Assembly: GCA_002284615.2 (NCBI GenBank)
Contig: MU069964.1
Location: forward strand, 33,342 to 52,375
From: Dunaliella salina
Taxonomy: Eukaryota > Chlorophyta > Chlorophyceae > Chlamydomonadales > Dunaliellaceae
DNA length: 19,034 nucleotides
Direction of reading: 5' to 3'
Below, one piece after another: positions 8,779 to 17,998 of this stretch (the stretch's first letter is position 1; each line of letters opens with the position of its first letter). The notes beneath the pieces were generated by a model, which was given only the letters and a program-made list of their open reading frames with translations, was not told the DNA's origin and ran no database searches. The translations under genes and the position numbers were made by a program.

Positions 8779-10403
8779 ATGTTGCACAACACAGGCATGA
8801 AGATTGGGATGGCCGTCGTCCTGTTCTTCGTCTTTGCTGGCTGGGTGGTGAGCAGATTATGCAGGCTGTTCATCTCCGCAGCGCACTGGGAATTCTTCTT
8901 GCTGAGTTGGCGCACCCAACCGCGGTCATACGCGGGTATAAATGCACTGTAATCATTTAAATGGCTTGCGTGCGCGTGCACTCATTTGTAGGTGGCCCTA
9001 GGAGGCACTGCGCACGCCACCAACGAGTGCCGCGAGGAATCCGACGCCTGGACCGATGCCGGAGGACAGGTCCAGGGAGAGAACCCTAACCTCGCCGGCC
9101 ATCTGCAACCCTTCCCCACTCCTAACAACGACGAGGACCATTGACTTACAACTGCGGTAAGTGGTATGTCGGTCTGGCTCAAGACGGACCGAGCGTCCAT
9201 CTGCCATTTATGGAATTTCACATCCAGTCCACCTGGAACACACTGCTGTCCTCCTTTGACTGACATTTTTGCTGGGCTTGAACAAACCGAGCTGTGTGTC
9301 TGATTTTGGATGAGAAGGCTGTGCTTGCAACCTAACCCTGGCCAGTCATTTGCAAAAAAAAAACTCTCTGGGAACTTTCAATACCCTGTTTGACACAGTC
9401 TGTTGTGCGAATACAGTGGGTGGGCGGAAACAACCTCAAGGAAATGTTCCAACTGCTGCACCCTCTGCACACAGGTATCCACTTTTCCCTTGACTGGTGG
9501 ATCATTGCTTTCCAGGTGAGGCATTCATGACAATAGAAAAACAAAAGTTGCTCAAGATTTTCCTGCTCTGCTGTAACCTTGCCTTGTGTACTTTGCATGT
9601 ATACATGTGTGATACAAGGCTGGTGAAGAATTTGCTATGTGTGCAAGCCAGATGGATCTGATTGGTCATTAAATTCGAGTGATCCCTGTGGCTGGCTTCT
9701 TTTATATGCTGTGGCTGCTTGCAATGTGTCTCCTAACGCCTTGGTTGCTCATCCGCCGCCTGCAGTTCTACATGATCATTGTGGCTTACTTGGGGGTGTT
9801 TGTGGAGTTCTTCCACACTAAGCAAACGTGAGTGTGCATATTTCATGTTAAGAAGAGACAACATCGCATTGACTGTGTTTGGCTTGATCTGCCTGCTAAC
9901 CTGCTGTGCAGCATGCTTGTTTCCCATCTCTTGTTCTGCTCTTGGACCGTGTGGTGTACATCTCTAGAAATGTTTACTAGCGGCTGCCAATGGCAGCCAC
10001 TAATAAACATTTCTAGAAATGTACACCACACGGTTAAAAATGATGTATATATTTTAAGCCGAGGCGTTGTACGATTTTAAGAAAAATATTGACTATTACT
10101 CTTACTATCTCAATGAGAGGAAAGACCTCATGAAGATCAAGTGCAAAGCAAGCCACATCTATCCTTTTCACCTAATGTTGGGTTCTGCTTCCCAAATTGT
10201 GTTTCCGCTGTGCCCATTTCTTGCACGATACAAACATTGACTGGTGGGATAGCTTGCTTACATCCTTTCATCAAAATTGATGTTGAGAGGAAGCTATACC
10301 GATTTGCATGTGGCTCCACATCATGCAGGATTGGAGATTTCTTCGCCATTGCCACCATCCTCTTCACCATTTACACCTCCATCTATGTCAAGCTGAGCTA
10401 CGA
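8779..10403 (+). CDS. Putative small multi-pass membrane protein, spliced, 3' end not found
   Basis: I do not recognise the family. Four exons can be proposed. 8779-8847 has an ATG preceded by an in-frame TAG at 8767. From 8992 the end is uncertain: a cag|gtccag donor at 9070 keeps phase 0, while a stronger gtaagt donor at 9157 lies beyond an in-frame TGA. The others are 9766-9827 and 10329-10403. The last two join cleanly (ac|g gives Thr), and 10403 is followed by a perfect gtaagt donor, so at least one more exon is missing. Hydrophobic segments are GMAVVLFFVFAGWVVALGG across exons 1 and 2, FYMIIVAYLGVFVEFF in exon 3, and IGDFFAIATILFTIYTSIYV in exon 4. Between the first and second is an acidic loop (NECREESDAWTDAG). 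The layout fits a four-helix MARVEL/CASP-like topology. A weak likeness to KDEL-receptor helices (YLxxFxxF) was also noticed. Confidence 0.4.
9946..10034. repeat. 89-bp near-perfect hairpin (foldback or MITE-like)
   Basis: Arms 9946-9989 and 9991-10034 are inverted copies of 44 bases with three differences and a one-base loop. It lies in an intron of the putative membrane-protein gene. All three differences are C/T, so a transcript of the minus strand would pair fully, with three G:U wobbles. No target-site duplication is obvious. Confidence 0.85.
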
Positions 10404-10700
10404 GTAAGTGAGCTTTTTGCTTGAAGCCTTTGCAGGTCTTAGTGCAGCAAACACATGCTTTCGGTTTGTGCATTGCTGCTATAATGGTAGGAGTGTAAAG
10501 GGCACTAAACATATACATGCTAGCCCTGGTGAATGGAATGTGTCAGCTTTCAAAAAAGGCTATTGGTGCCACAAGAGGAGATATTTTTTAGTTCTTAGTG
10601 TAGTTTAGTTAGTCTAGTTAGTTTAGTTAGCTTTTCGCAATGCCTTCTTGTGATGCAACAAACAATACAAAGTGTCACAAGACAAGGTGTCTTCGCAGTT
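10404..10700. other. No gene seen; short TAGTT-type repeats
   Basis: Follows the gtaagt donor at 10404, so it is probably intron. At about 10591-10630 is a run of ttagt/tagtt words (tagtttagttagtctagtta). No further exon of the membrane-protein gene could be recognised here. Confidence 0.4.
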
Positions 10701-10844
10701 TCATGCCTCGGAACTTATCATAATTAGCAAAAATGGCATACTTGCATGTTTCCGATTGAGGGGTTTTTCAAACAAATTTCCTTTCCCATTCACACTTGCT
10801 GAACAGAGCTACACTCAGAGAGTAGGCATGAGAAAAAAATATAG

Positions 10845-10966
10845 ATCCTATCATTTGACACTGCTCTGTGTGCAGGAAAGGCACTAAATAGATGTGTATA
10901 CCTTCTTCTAAGACAACTCAGAGAGTTGCAAAGGCAGAGAAAAATGACGTGTTTTTCATCCTGCCA
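10845..10966 (-). repeat. LINE 3'-end segment, repeated at 12,925-13,030
   Basis: About 110 bases here, including gcaggaaaggcact and cttcttctaagacaa and ending aaaggcagagaaa(a/g)atg, recur at about 12925-13030, where a short actcagagagttgc insert is absent. In both places the segment lies directly downstream, on the minus strand, of a LINE C-terminal coding remnant. It is most simply the 3' untranslated region of one LINE family. Confidence 0.65.
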
Positions 10967-12643
10967 TTACTCTGAAAAATATAAATCATGTTGAGGTGCA
11001 TGTTCATGCCAATGACAAGTTCCAACTCGGAGTTTATGGGAGTGCAACCAGAAGCAAGCAATGTTACTCTGCATATGCCTACCCAAATCCAAATGCAGAT
11101 ACCTAGGAGTATGGAGAGGTTTACCAAAAGCAGAATTATGTCGGGAGGGAAGCGCTACCCAGTTATGGTACTTGTCTAACTTGTTTAAATAAGCACCATG
11201 TTCAGCCTGATCCTCAGTTGGCCACACGCTCCTATGCCTTTTCCGGAAATCAACCACAAAATCATTTATCTTAATGGGCTGGCCTGAAAACACACAATGA
11301 GTGAAATACTTGCGCCTATGCAATCCCTGAAGAGCAGATCTAAACTGTGATGTCCAGCACTATTTATTTAGAGTTACTACTCATGTCAATATCCGCTCCA
11401 AGAACCCTGCGTAAAATAGTGCTGTTGCAGGCAACTGAGGCATTTTAAAATCTGACAGCAGCTCAAAACCAATAGAATTGTAATGGTTCAAACCCACATT
11501 CGCGCAGCACAGACCAATTTGGTGCTGTTTTTTTCCACTCATCTCATCTCCTGGTCTCATAAACCTGGCACCCCAAAGTTGATTAGCATACATGCTAGCA
11601 GGGAGAGCATAAGTGAGCATAAGTAACAAGCATGGTATGAGGCCTATCTGCCAGCTTATATTCATCTGCAACGTGCCTAATACGACAACATCCCGCCAAG
11701 AAAGGTGCACACATATGCTCAGAAGAGGCAAGGGGGCTAAATTGTTCCGCAAACAGCATATCCAAATATTTGAATGACTCAGCACGCACGAGCTGCTCGC
11801 CACCTAGGTTGAAAATAGGAACATTATTTCCTTTTGAATTCAAGGACACAACCTCAGACTTTGACACGTTGATAATTAATCCTTTCCTTTGCGCATACCC
11901 ATGTAACCTTAGGCTATCCAACAGCGCTGAAGCTCAGTGGGATGATTGGCAGTGAGGCAGAGGTCATCCGCATACAACATATGAGTTACATGAAAATCTC
12001 TAGCACCAGTAACTGCACCGCTAACATTCTCTGCCAGGCAGTCAACATCATAAATACATAAGGAAAATAGCGGAGGAGACAATGGACAGTCTTGCTTAAC
12101 CCCTAATCTAGGGTGCACATGTGCTCGCTTACACCCATCCACCAAGATGTACTCATTATTGTCATAGATATTTTTCAGGATAGCCAGCGAGCAAGATGGC
12201 ATGCCAATGCTTTGAAGATGAGTCCATAGAGCATCCCTGGGTATTGTATCGTCAGCTTGCTTGAAATCAATGAAGGCTGCATACAACCTCTGTGAACGAT
12301 GAGGGCGCTTAATCTGTGCCGCATGCTACAGAAGACGCAAAATAAATATTGGCTGCAGGGTGTTTCGGCCTGGATATTGTGTATCTGGAATTTTGTTGTT
12401 CTCTCTGCACCACCTTGTAACAACATCTCGAAGCACATTTGCGGAGATCCTGTTCTTGATGTCACTCATAGCAAGCATGCGGTAGTTTGCAGGGTCTAGC
12501 AGAGATCCCTTTTTATGTAAGGGAGTAAGCTTTGCTGCTTTCCAACATGCAGGAATCTCAGCCTTCTCCATCATGGCAACAAACAAACGAGCAACATATG
12601 GTGCCAAAATATTGACCCTGTGTGCACCTCTGCCATTCCTGCA
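10967..12643 (-). mobile_element. LINE-type non-LTR retrotransposon, 5'-truncated copy with broken frame
   Basis: Read 12643 to 10967 on the minus strand. It begins inside the fingers region (ACWKAAKLTPLHKKGSLLDP, then ANYRMLAMSDIKNR), continues through IPDTQYPGRNTLQPIF (a usually longer FGF-type motif is shortened here), then FIDFKQADDTIPRDALW and QDCPLSPPLFSLCIYDVD. The catalytic box VTHMLYADDLCLTAN is intact. After it come KGLIINVSKSEVV, APFLAGCCRIRHVADEY, SMYANQLWGARFM, and a C-terminal block TPRYLHLDLGRHMQSNIACF ahead of a Cys/His cluster. At least one stop (about 12,326) and two frameshifts (about 11,920 and 11,630) break the frame. No endonuclease domain is present. The element is non-functional; its type is certain from motif order. 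Confidence 0.85.
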
Positions 12644-12644
12644 G

Positions 12645-12708
12645 GGACTCTCTTTTCAGTTAGTTAAAGTAAAGAAGGACTCTCTTTTCAGCTAGAAAAA
12701 GTAAAGAC
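12645..12708. repeat. 32-bp tandem duplication at the LINE 5' junction
   Basis: Two copies of ggactctcttttcag(t/c)tag-aaagtaaaga, at 12645-12676 and 12677-12708, are followed by further agtaagttaaagtaaagac echoes. The array starts exactly where recognisable LINE coding sequence stops, so it marks the truncation or insertion point. Confidence 0.6.
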
Positions 12709-13261
12709 AGAAGTAAGTTAAAGTAAAGACAGAAAAGGAAAATGGCATGGGAAAAGTGTGATATCCTTGTCAACACTGTTTATAAGCATCTGCGATCCAC
12801 TATAGAATTGAATAATCGGTGTGGTGAAAAAAATCCATTAGCTCAGAGATGAAGTTTAAGTCTGAATATCTCGGTTTTGAAAAAAACGAGTTACATCTAA
12901 AGAACAGACATGACAAAAACAGAAGAATCTTATATCATCTAACACGACTCTGTGAGCAGGAAAGGCACTGAAAGCTGAGCATGCTTTCTTCTAAGACAAA
13001 GGCAGAGAAAGATGGCGAAGAAAAATGTCACAATGAAATGAAAGGTAAAGCTTCGTAATTCACAGGATCTTTTGCTTTTGTTAATGAATATCCTTTAATT
13101 GGATAAAATATCTGATAAATATACTTGCAACCTTCTTTGCATTCGTCTGAAAGGTCACATTTTAAATCCCACATGGGGGAGAAATGAAACAACATAAATG
13201 GTAAAAAATTGTTAGATAAATGTTCCATCTGTTCGTGGGCATACATTGATTCACTTCGCAT
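12700..13261 (-). mobile_element. 3' remnant of a further LINE copy
   Basis: The minus-strand frame 13261-13028 (77 residues) includes SMYAHEQMEHLSNNFLPF and SLTKAKDPVNYEALPF. The 3' untranslated-like segment shared with the LINE at 10,967-12,643 follows it at 13030-12925. The position and shared tail imply a separate, 5'-truncated copy lying just upstream on the same strand. The peptide itself I match to LINE C-terminal regions only loosely. Confidence 0.4.
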
Positions 13262-13311
13262 AAAGGTGAAAACCTGTATTTATAGATTCCTTCAAAAGGG
13301 AATATACACAT

Positions 13312-13360
13312 GAATCGTCAGAAATTTCTGGCCTGCGGCTGCTAGTGGCTGATGCGGCTG
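13312..13360 (+). repeat. Left terminal inverted repeat
   Basis: Matches the reverse complement of 15247-15295 over about 50 bases; the outer 23 are identical. The core cagaaatttctg is itself palindromic. Confidence 0.8.
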
Positions 13361-13530
13361 TAGCGCGGCTGAAAAATTTTCAGCCGTGTTCAGCCGCTAG
13401 CGGCTGTCAGCAGCCGCACGGCTGATTTCAGCCGTTTCAGCCGCGTTCAGCCGTGATGTTACTTATGTATTTTTATTGACCAGTGCAGGAAGGTGGCAGC
13501 CACTTCAGCCGTGTTCAGCCGTGATGTTAT
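13335..13530. repeat. Left subterminal array of GGCTG/CAGCC palindromic units
   Basis: About fifteen cggctg or cagccg words occur in both orientations, often as ttcagccgtgttcagccg. Two units also share gttcagccgtgatgtta...accagtgcag (about 13447-13488 and 13507-13546). The right end of the same element carries a matching array at about 15090-15270. Such clusters resemble transposase-binding subterminal repeats. Confidence 0.7.
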
Positions 13531-13548
13531 CTGGTGACCAGTGCAGAG

Positions 13549-13665
13549 CGTTTGAAGCGTTTGAAAAGCGTTTGAAACCTTTTCAAACGCATTTCAAACA
13601 CTAGGGTTTAATTTCAAACGCCCATTTGAATGCAAGCACTTCAAACGCCCTTCAAACACACTTGC
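13549..13665. repeat. Inner palindromic cluster of GCGTTTGAA / TTCAAACGC
   Basis: Three gcgtttgaa words are followed by about five ttcaaac(g/a)c words, with an atttgaatgc variant among them. The first group and the second are opposite in orientation, so the block can fold on itself. It has a different word from the flanking GGCTG array and no counterpart at the right end. Confidence 0.65.
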
Positions 13666-14279
13666 TTCATGGGCAAACACTCTCAGTGCTTTCATACCTG
13701 GGCTTCTAGATTGTTTCTGATTTCTGAAGGTAAGCATAGGAAATGTGTTCCAGACCTCAGATCTGACATTCATCTCAAATCTGGCTATTACAAAAAAAAA
13801 AAAAGTCTCAAAGGGAGATAATTGGCCTTTGTTCCCAGAAATGCTCTTTTCCATTTTTTCATGACATGTAAACATGCCAATCATTGTTATCTACACTGTT
13901 CAAGAAATAACAAAAATGGAAGACCCCAGATCACGCTCCTGGCCTTAGATCACCCTAGAATGTCCCACACCTCCAACCAATTTTCATTCCTAAAATTTTA
14001 CAATCACAGACCTGAAATATGATGCTAGCATCCTGCACATTCGAAGTTTAGAAAGAACAAGGTCAAAATATGACCTTTTTGGCACCCCTTGTGCTTCATT
14101 TTCTCCTAGGGAAATGACCGAAATTCCGTATATGCACAACCACTGGGGTATTCCACTTTGTTTCCTTTGCAATGATGTTCTTTTGCTACAAGCGCTTCAA
14201 ATATCAAATATTATCTGATTTGGTGCAGTGGGTGGTCAGGAATGGAGGTTGGTGAAAACGAATTTTATTATATATACAT

Positions 14280-14985
14280 GCAGGAGGCTAAAAAAAAAGT
14301 AGTGTACACCATCCCCAAAAACTGGCTGGGACCCCCCTGACCCACCCACCCACCCCAAAACCCCCCATGCAGTAACCCTACCTGGACAAAAAGGGTATCA
14401 ATCTGCTCCTTTTTGAAATAGCTATCCATCTACATACTCACCAGACTGGAAAAGTGAGTTGCTGCAGAGTTATGGGACAGAAACTGAGCAGTGAACGCCC
14501 ATGCATACCTGCCCTTCCAGGCACCCACAACTGGCTTGCAAGTCCACTAAATGCCCTCCTGACTTCACCATGCATAATCGCATCATACATTGTCACTATC
14601 CTGGAAGCTTAAAGTGGTTTGCCGCGTGTTCGCCTATACACCCCCTGCCGCCCACACCCTTGCGCATACGGCACTAACTGCCAGCCATGCACACAGACCC
14701 CCCCTTTTACTCAATTTACCCAAAGACGGTGCCAATAGACAATTCTCAAGCTCAGGAATCCAATGGTGTCTTTAGAATTCTGTAGGAGTGGCCCAGAAAA
14801 ATTCTGGAGGGGGTGTCCCAGAAACCTGTACCCCCCCTTGACCGGGTGGCCCCACCTCAGATCGAACTCATATATATACCAATCGATAGCCCTTGATCCC
14901 AGGATTCTGAATATATATCTCTGAATTGGACTGACCGATGAGTTCCAAAAGTTATGCTTCTTGGAGCCTCATGATATATGTTGCT
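14280..14985 (+). repeat. Copy A of a roughly 700-bp dispersed repeat
   Basis: Homologous along its length to the reverse complement of about 16,625-17,315. Shared stretches in the same order include gggtgggt-type C/G tracts, cacccacaa(c/t)tggcttgcaagtcca, acattgtcact, ccagccatgcacaca, caatagacaattctcaagctcagga (diverged) and ttatgct-tctggagcct. No coding capacity is seen. It lies wholly within the TIR element. Confidence 0.7.
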
Positions 14986-15089
14986 CAAATTCTATTGATT
15001 TATGAAATAAGCCGAGGTCCAGTGCCAGTTGACATGGAGCCGCAGGTTCATATCCTAATGATCATCTCTTTTTGTTTGTCTTTTCAAGA

Positions 15090-15270
15090 AGTGTGGCTGT
15101 TGCGGCTGATATCTTTCTTTTTTCTTTTAAAGAAGTGCGGCTGTTGTGGCTGAAATCAGCCGTGTTCAGCCGTGGACTTCTTTTTGCTCACGGCTGAATG
15201 GGAAATTTCAACCGCACTTTCAGCCGATACTCCACACGGCTGATAACAGCTGCATCAGCCACTGTTCAGC
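15090..15270. repeat. Right subterminal array of GGCTG/CAGCC units
   Basis: Mirror of the left array: gcggctg, ttcagccgtgttcagccg, cacggctga and related words. It contains a local duplication of aagaagtg(t/c)ggctgttg(c/t)ggctga at about 15088 and 15132. Confidence 0.65.
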
Positions 15271-15295
15271 CAAGGCCAGAAATTTCTGACGATTC
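15247..15295 (-). repeat. Right terminal inverted repeat
   Basis: Inverted partner of 13312-13360. Small indels and about four substitutions lie in the inner half; the outer half is identical. Confidence 0.8.
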
Positions 15296-15299
15296 CTTG

Positions 15300-15974
15300 A
15301 CGTCTCTGCCCACAGGTCAATATGTTGGGGTAGACCTTCCTACAGATATTAAATTAAAGATATTAAATTTTTCTCTGCCTACGCAAGTGGAACAGCTTTA
15401 TATCTCTTGCTCAGGTTTATTTGGCTAAGAAGGCTGAGCAGCCAAACTTACTGGCTGAAGGCTTAATCCTCCATGTAAACCTTATGTAAACCTACAGATA
15501 TTAAGCAAGTTCTTACAACTTCATTTTCGCTTTTTGCAGAATCAAGATGTGATTTGTTTACTTCGTTTTTAATCTCATGAATATTCCTTGTATGAAGCCG
15601 AGCATTATTTCCTTAGAAGAAGCTTATCCTTTAAGCTAATACCCGATGTAATGCAATGACCAAGTCAGACCGCCCCATTCCTTTTGCAATGGTGCCCACT
15701 GCATCACTGCAACACGCTTGGCGATGGTGAATTTGAAAAGATTGAGACGGTTGGCAAGTTCTTTTTCCACACACACTGATCCCTCTTTTGAGCATCCTCA
15801 CAAGGGCATGAATCTGAATTTCCCTAATTTTTGTGCAGGTTTGTGGTTCTTTAATCATAAACCTTGCTGGAATAGCCTTCTTTGCTTCTTTTCCTTTTGG
15901 TATGGTGGGGCTCTCAGTTTCAGCGCAGATTGTTTGGCCTTCCCTTAATGCATGCTGGCCGTGTTCAGCTTAGA
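15300..15974. other. No gene recognised after the TIR element
   Basis: Contains ttaaattaaagatattaaattt-like AT-rich sequence and, inverted, the ttcagccagtaagtttggctgctcag word also seen near 5,610. The longest frames are 75-76 residues and unremarkable. Confidence 0.4.
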
Positions 15975-16033
<59 letters not shown>

Positions 16034-16035
16034 TC
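15975..16035 (+). repeat. CTTT microsatellite
   Basis: About fifteen uninterrupted CTTT units. Confidence 0.98.
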
Positions 16036-16118
16036 ATAGACCAAGGTTGAAAAAAATATTCCGGGAGAGGCGGGCCAGGAAGGCTTAGAAACTCGGCAGA
16101 CCCCGCAAAATGGCTAAG

Positions 16119-16633
16119 TTAGGACCTTTCAAGCCAAATTTTGACACACTTCACAACAGCCTTTGTCAAGCTAATGAGGGCACCTGACGACCAATAATGG
16201 TGTGAGGGTTGCTCTCTTTGATCCCATGGATCAACATTGGCATACACTTTCAGATTCTCTTCAGCTGCATCAATAATTTCCTTATTTTCAGGCATTATGT
16301 GTCAGTGTAGCCTCTTTGCACGGAGCTCTACATTCACATTGCGCAGTCCCAATGCTACAGAAGGAGCATTGCAGGAAACATTTAAGGGATGATAGACAAC
16401 ACAACCCCATTTACGCACATGCTTGGTCTGCCATGCCTCTCGCTTCATTGAAAGATCATGACTGTGCTCTGTTCCTCCACACAAAGGTCTTGGTGATGAG
16501 CTTTGATCGGCTCGGGGTACGCAACCCCAGTTCCTGCAAGCGCAGTTGTGTTGTGAGGATCAAACACCCGTGAAATGTTCAGTCCCTTAACACTACCTAT
16601 AACATTGTCTATCCAGCCACAAAAGACATGCAC
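16119..16633 (-). pseudogene. Decayed minus-strand coding remnant, unidentified
   Basis: On the minus strand, three protein-like stretches follow one another. 16633-16445 includes NISRVFDPHNTTALAGTG. 16484-16302 includes AWQTKHVRKWGCVVYHP. 16295-16119 is a 58-residue frame with ENKEIIDAAEENLKVYANVD and PWDQREQPSHHYWSSG, ending KIWLERS. The last two are in one frame, broken by a single TGA. Composition looks like real protein rather than repeat, but I know no matching family. A dead transposon gene or host pseudogene is equally possible. Confidence 0.3.
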
Positions 16634-17315
16634 TGATCAGGAGGCTCCAGAAAGCATAATTTTTGGACAGCACGTGTTGATACATTCAAAATGACATATT
16701 CGGAACCCCGAGCTCAAGAGCTACCTTTTGGTATATGTATGGGTTGAATCAGAGAAGGCGTGCGGTGGTGGGTGGTTTTTGGGGGCGACTTTTTGGCAGC
16801 CCTCTTCCAGGAATTTTCTGAGACACTTCTGCAGAATCATAAATACATCACTGGAATCCTGAGCTCAATAACTGTCGATTGGCACGCTCTTAGTGCATAT
16901 TGGGTGAAAGGGGGGGCTTGTGTGCATGGCTGGAAGTCACTGCCATGAGCGCAAGGGTATAGGCCACAGGGTGTGTAGAGGCAAACGCGCAGCAGCTCAT
17001 TCCAAACTTCCAGATCAGTGACAATGTACAATGCGAAAGTGCGTGGTGAGTGCATGGTGAGTGCATGGAACGCAGTGTGTGGACTTGCAAGCCAATTGTG
17101 GGTGTCTAGAGGTACAGGCATGCATGAGTGCAGATTTTGCCTCACAACTCTGCTGCAACCTTTTCTTCTTTGCGCTGAGCATGCAGATGGATGCAGAATT
17201 GAAAGAGGAGTAGTTTGGAACCCTTATTGTTTGGATTGGGGCACTGTAAGGGGGGTTTTGTGGGTGGTGGGTGGGTCGGGGAGGCCCAGCCCAGAATTTA
17301 CACATGCCTCCTAAC
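16625..17315 (-). repeat. Copy B of the roughly 700-bp dispersed repeat, inverted
   Basis: Inverted partner of 14280-14985. The open frames in it on either strand are byproducts of repeat composition. Copy B is not flanked by the inverted repeats that surround copy A, so the repeat has its own distribution. Confidence 0.7.
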
Positions 17316-17470
17316 ATATTTTCTAGGGGCCTCCCGTACTGATGCTAGAAATAACAGGCACAGGCAACACAAACAACACACAAACAAAAGGTCGTGCTGG
17401 TGCCAAGAGGTCAGCCACACGCAAGGCACATGTTAGGTACGCGCTGAGCAGACAGATGCTCAAATGTACA

Positions 17471-17706
17471 CAAGCAGGCACATGGCCAGGGCAGGCACAT
17501 GCACATGCCAGGCACATGCTCAGGTCAGACACATGCTTAGGTGCACCTGAATCAAATAACACAAATCAAACATGACCATGCTTCCTAAACCCTAAAAGGA
17601 ATTCAACACAAAAACCGAACAAATCTATGCTCAGGTGGGGAGCACATACACAGTCAGCCACATGCACAGGGCAGGCACATGCACAGGGCAGGCACATGCA
17701 CAGGTG
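17471..17706 (+). repeat. Tandem GGCACATGCACAG-type repeats in two clusters
   Basis: Clusters at 17471-17543 and 17651-17706 are built from a roughly 17-base unit, cacatgcacagggcagg, which is cleanest in the second cluster (three units). Isolated ggcacatg words lie upstream. Non-coding. Confidence 0.75.
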
Positions 17707-17998
17707 CTCATCTGTAGCTCAGGTTAAGGCAGCCGACAAACAAGCATAGTGCCCGTATCTGCATAGTCCAGACAGAGCCAATGCTGGTCAGGAAGCCTCC
17801 AGCACACCACAGGATTAGTTGGGGCGGCGGCGATCAGCCTCACAGCAGAGCCAGGGCGATGGAAGGTCCGCATGGCCGGTGGGCTAGACTTTCACAGCAC
17901 CCACAGTACTTGCCAGATGTCCCTATGATTATCCAGAAGGGACAGATGATCATGGGAAAAGGAAACCTACATAGGCAGAGAAACCCTCCCTACATCAA

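Larger units (their letters stand above)
13312..15295. mobile_element. Non-autonomous DNA transposon-like element with terminal inverted repeats
   Basis: The ends are inverted copies. The first 23 bases (gaatcgtcagaaatttctgg then cct) are identical at 13312-13334 and, inverted, 15273-15295, and similarity continues to about 50 bases (13312-13360 against about 15247-15295). Inside each end are dense CGGCTGA/TCAGCCG words. No transposase is encoded; the longest frame is 96 residues with no domain. An 8-base gattcctt stands at 13285-13292 and 15291-15298, a possible target duplication, but the 5' copy is 19 bases from the inverted repeat, so it is doubtful. A copy of a roughly 700-bp repeat lies in the interior. 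The superfamily is not identifiable from the ends. Confidence 0.75.

Noticed and set aside
9002..9156. Alternative exon frame of the membrane-protein gene reaching the strong gtaagt donor at 9157
   Set aside because: It is open but Pro/Thr/Arg-rich, with codon use less like the other exons. I kept the acidic frame, but this remains possible.
10672..10887. Plus-strand frame with LACFRLRG resembling the LINE C-terminal block
   Set aside because: The likeness is eight residues long and in the opposite orientation to all other LINE sequence here; the flanks do not align.
11770..11955. Plus-strand frames across the LINE region
   Set aside because: They are shadows of the minus-strand reverse transcriptase, whose motif order is clear.
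17651..17706. CRISPR-like array
   Set aside because: The units are contiguous tandem repeats without unique spacers, in a eukaryotic context.
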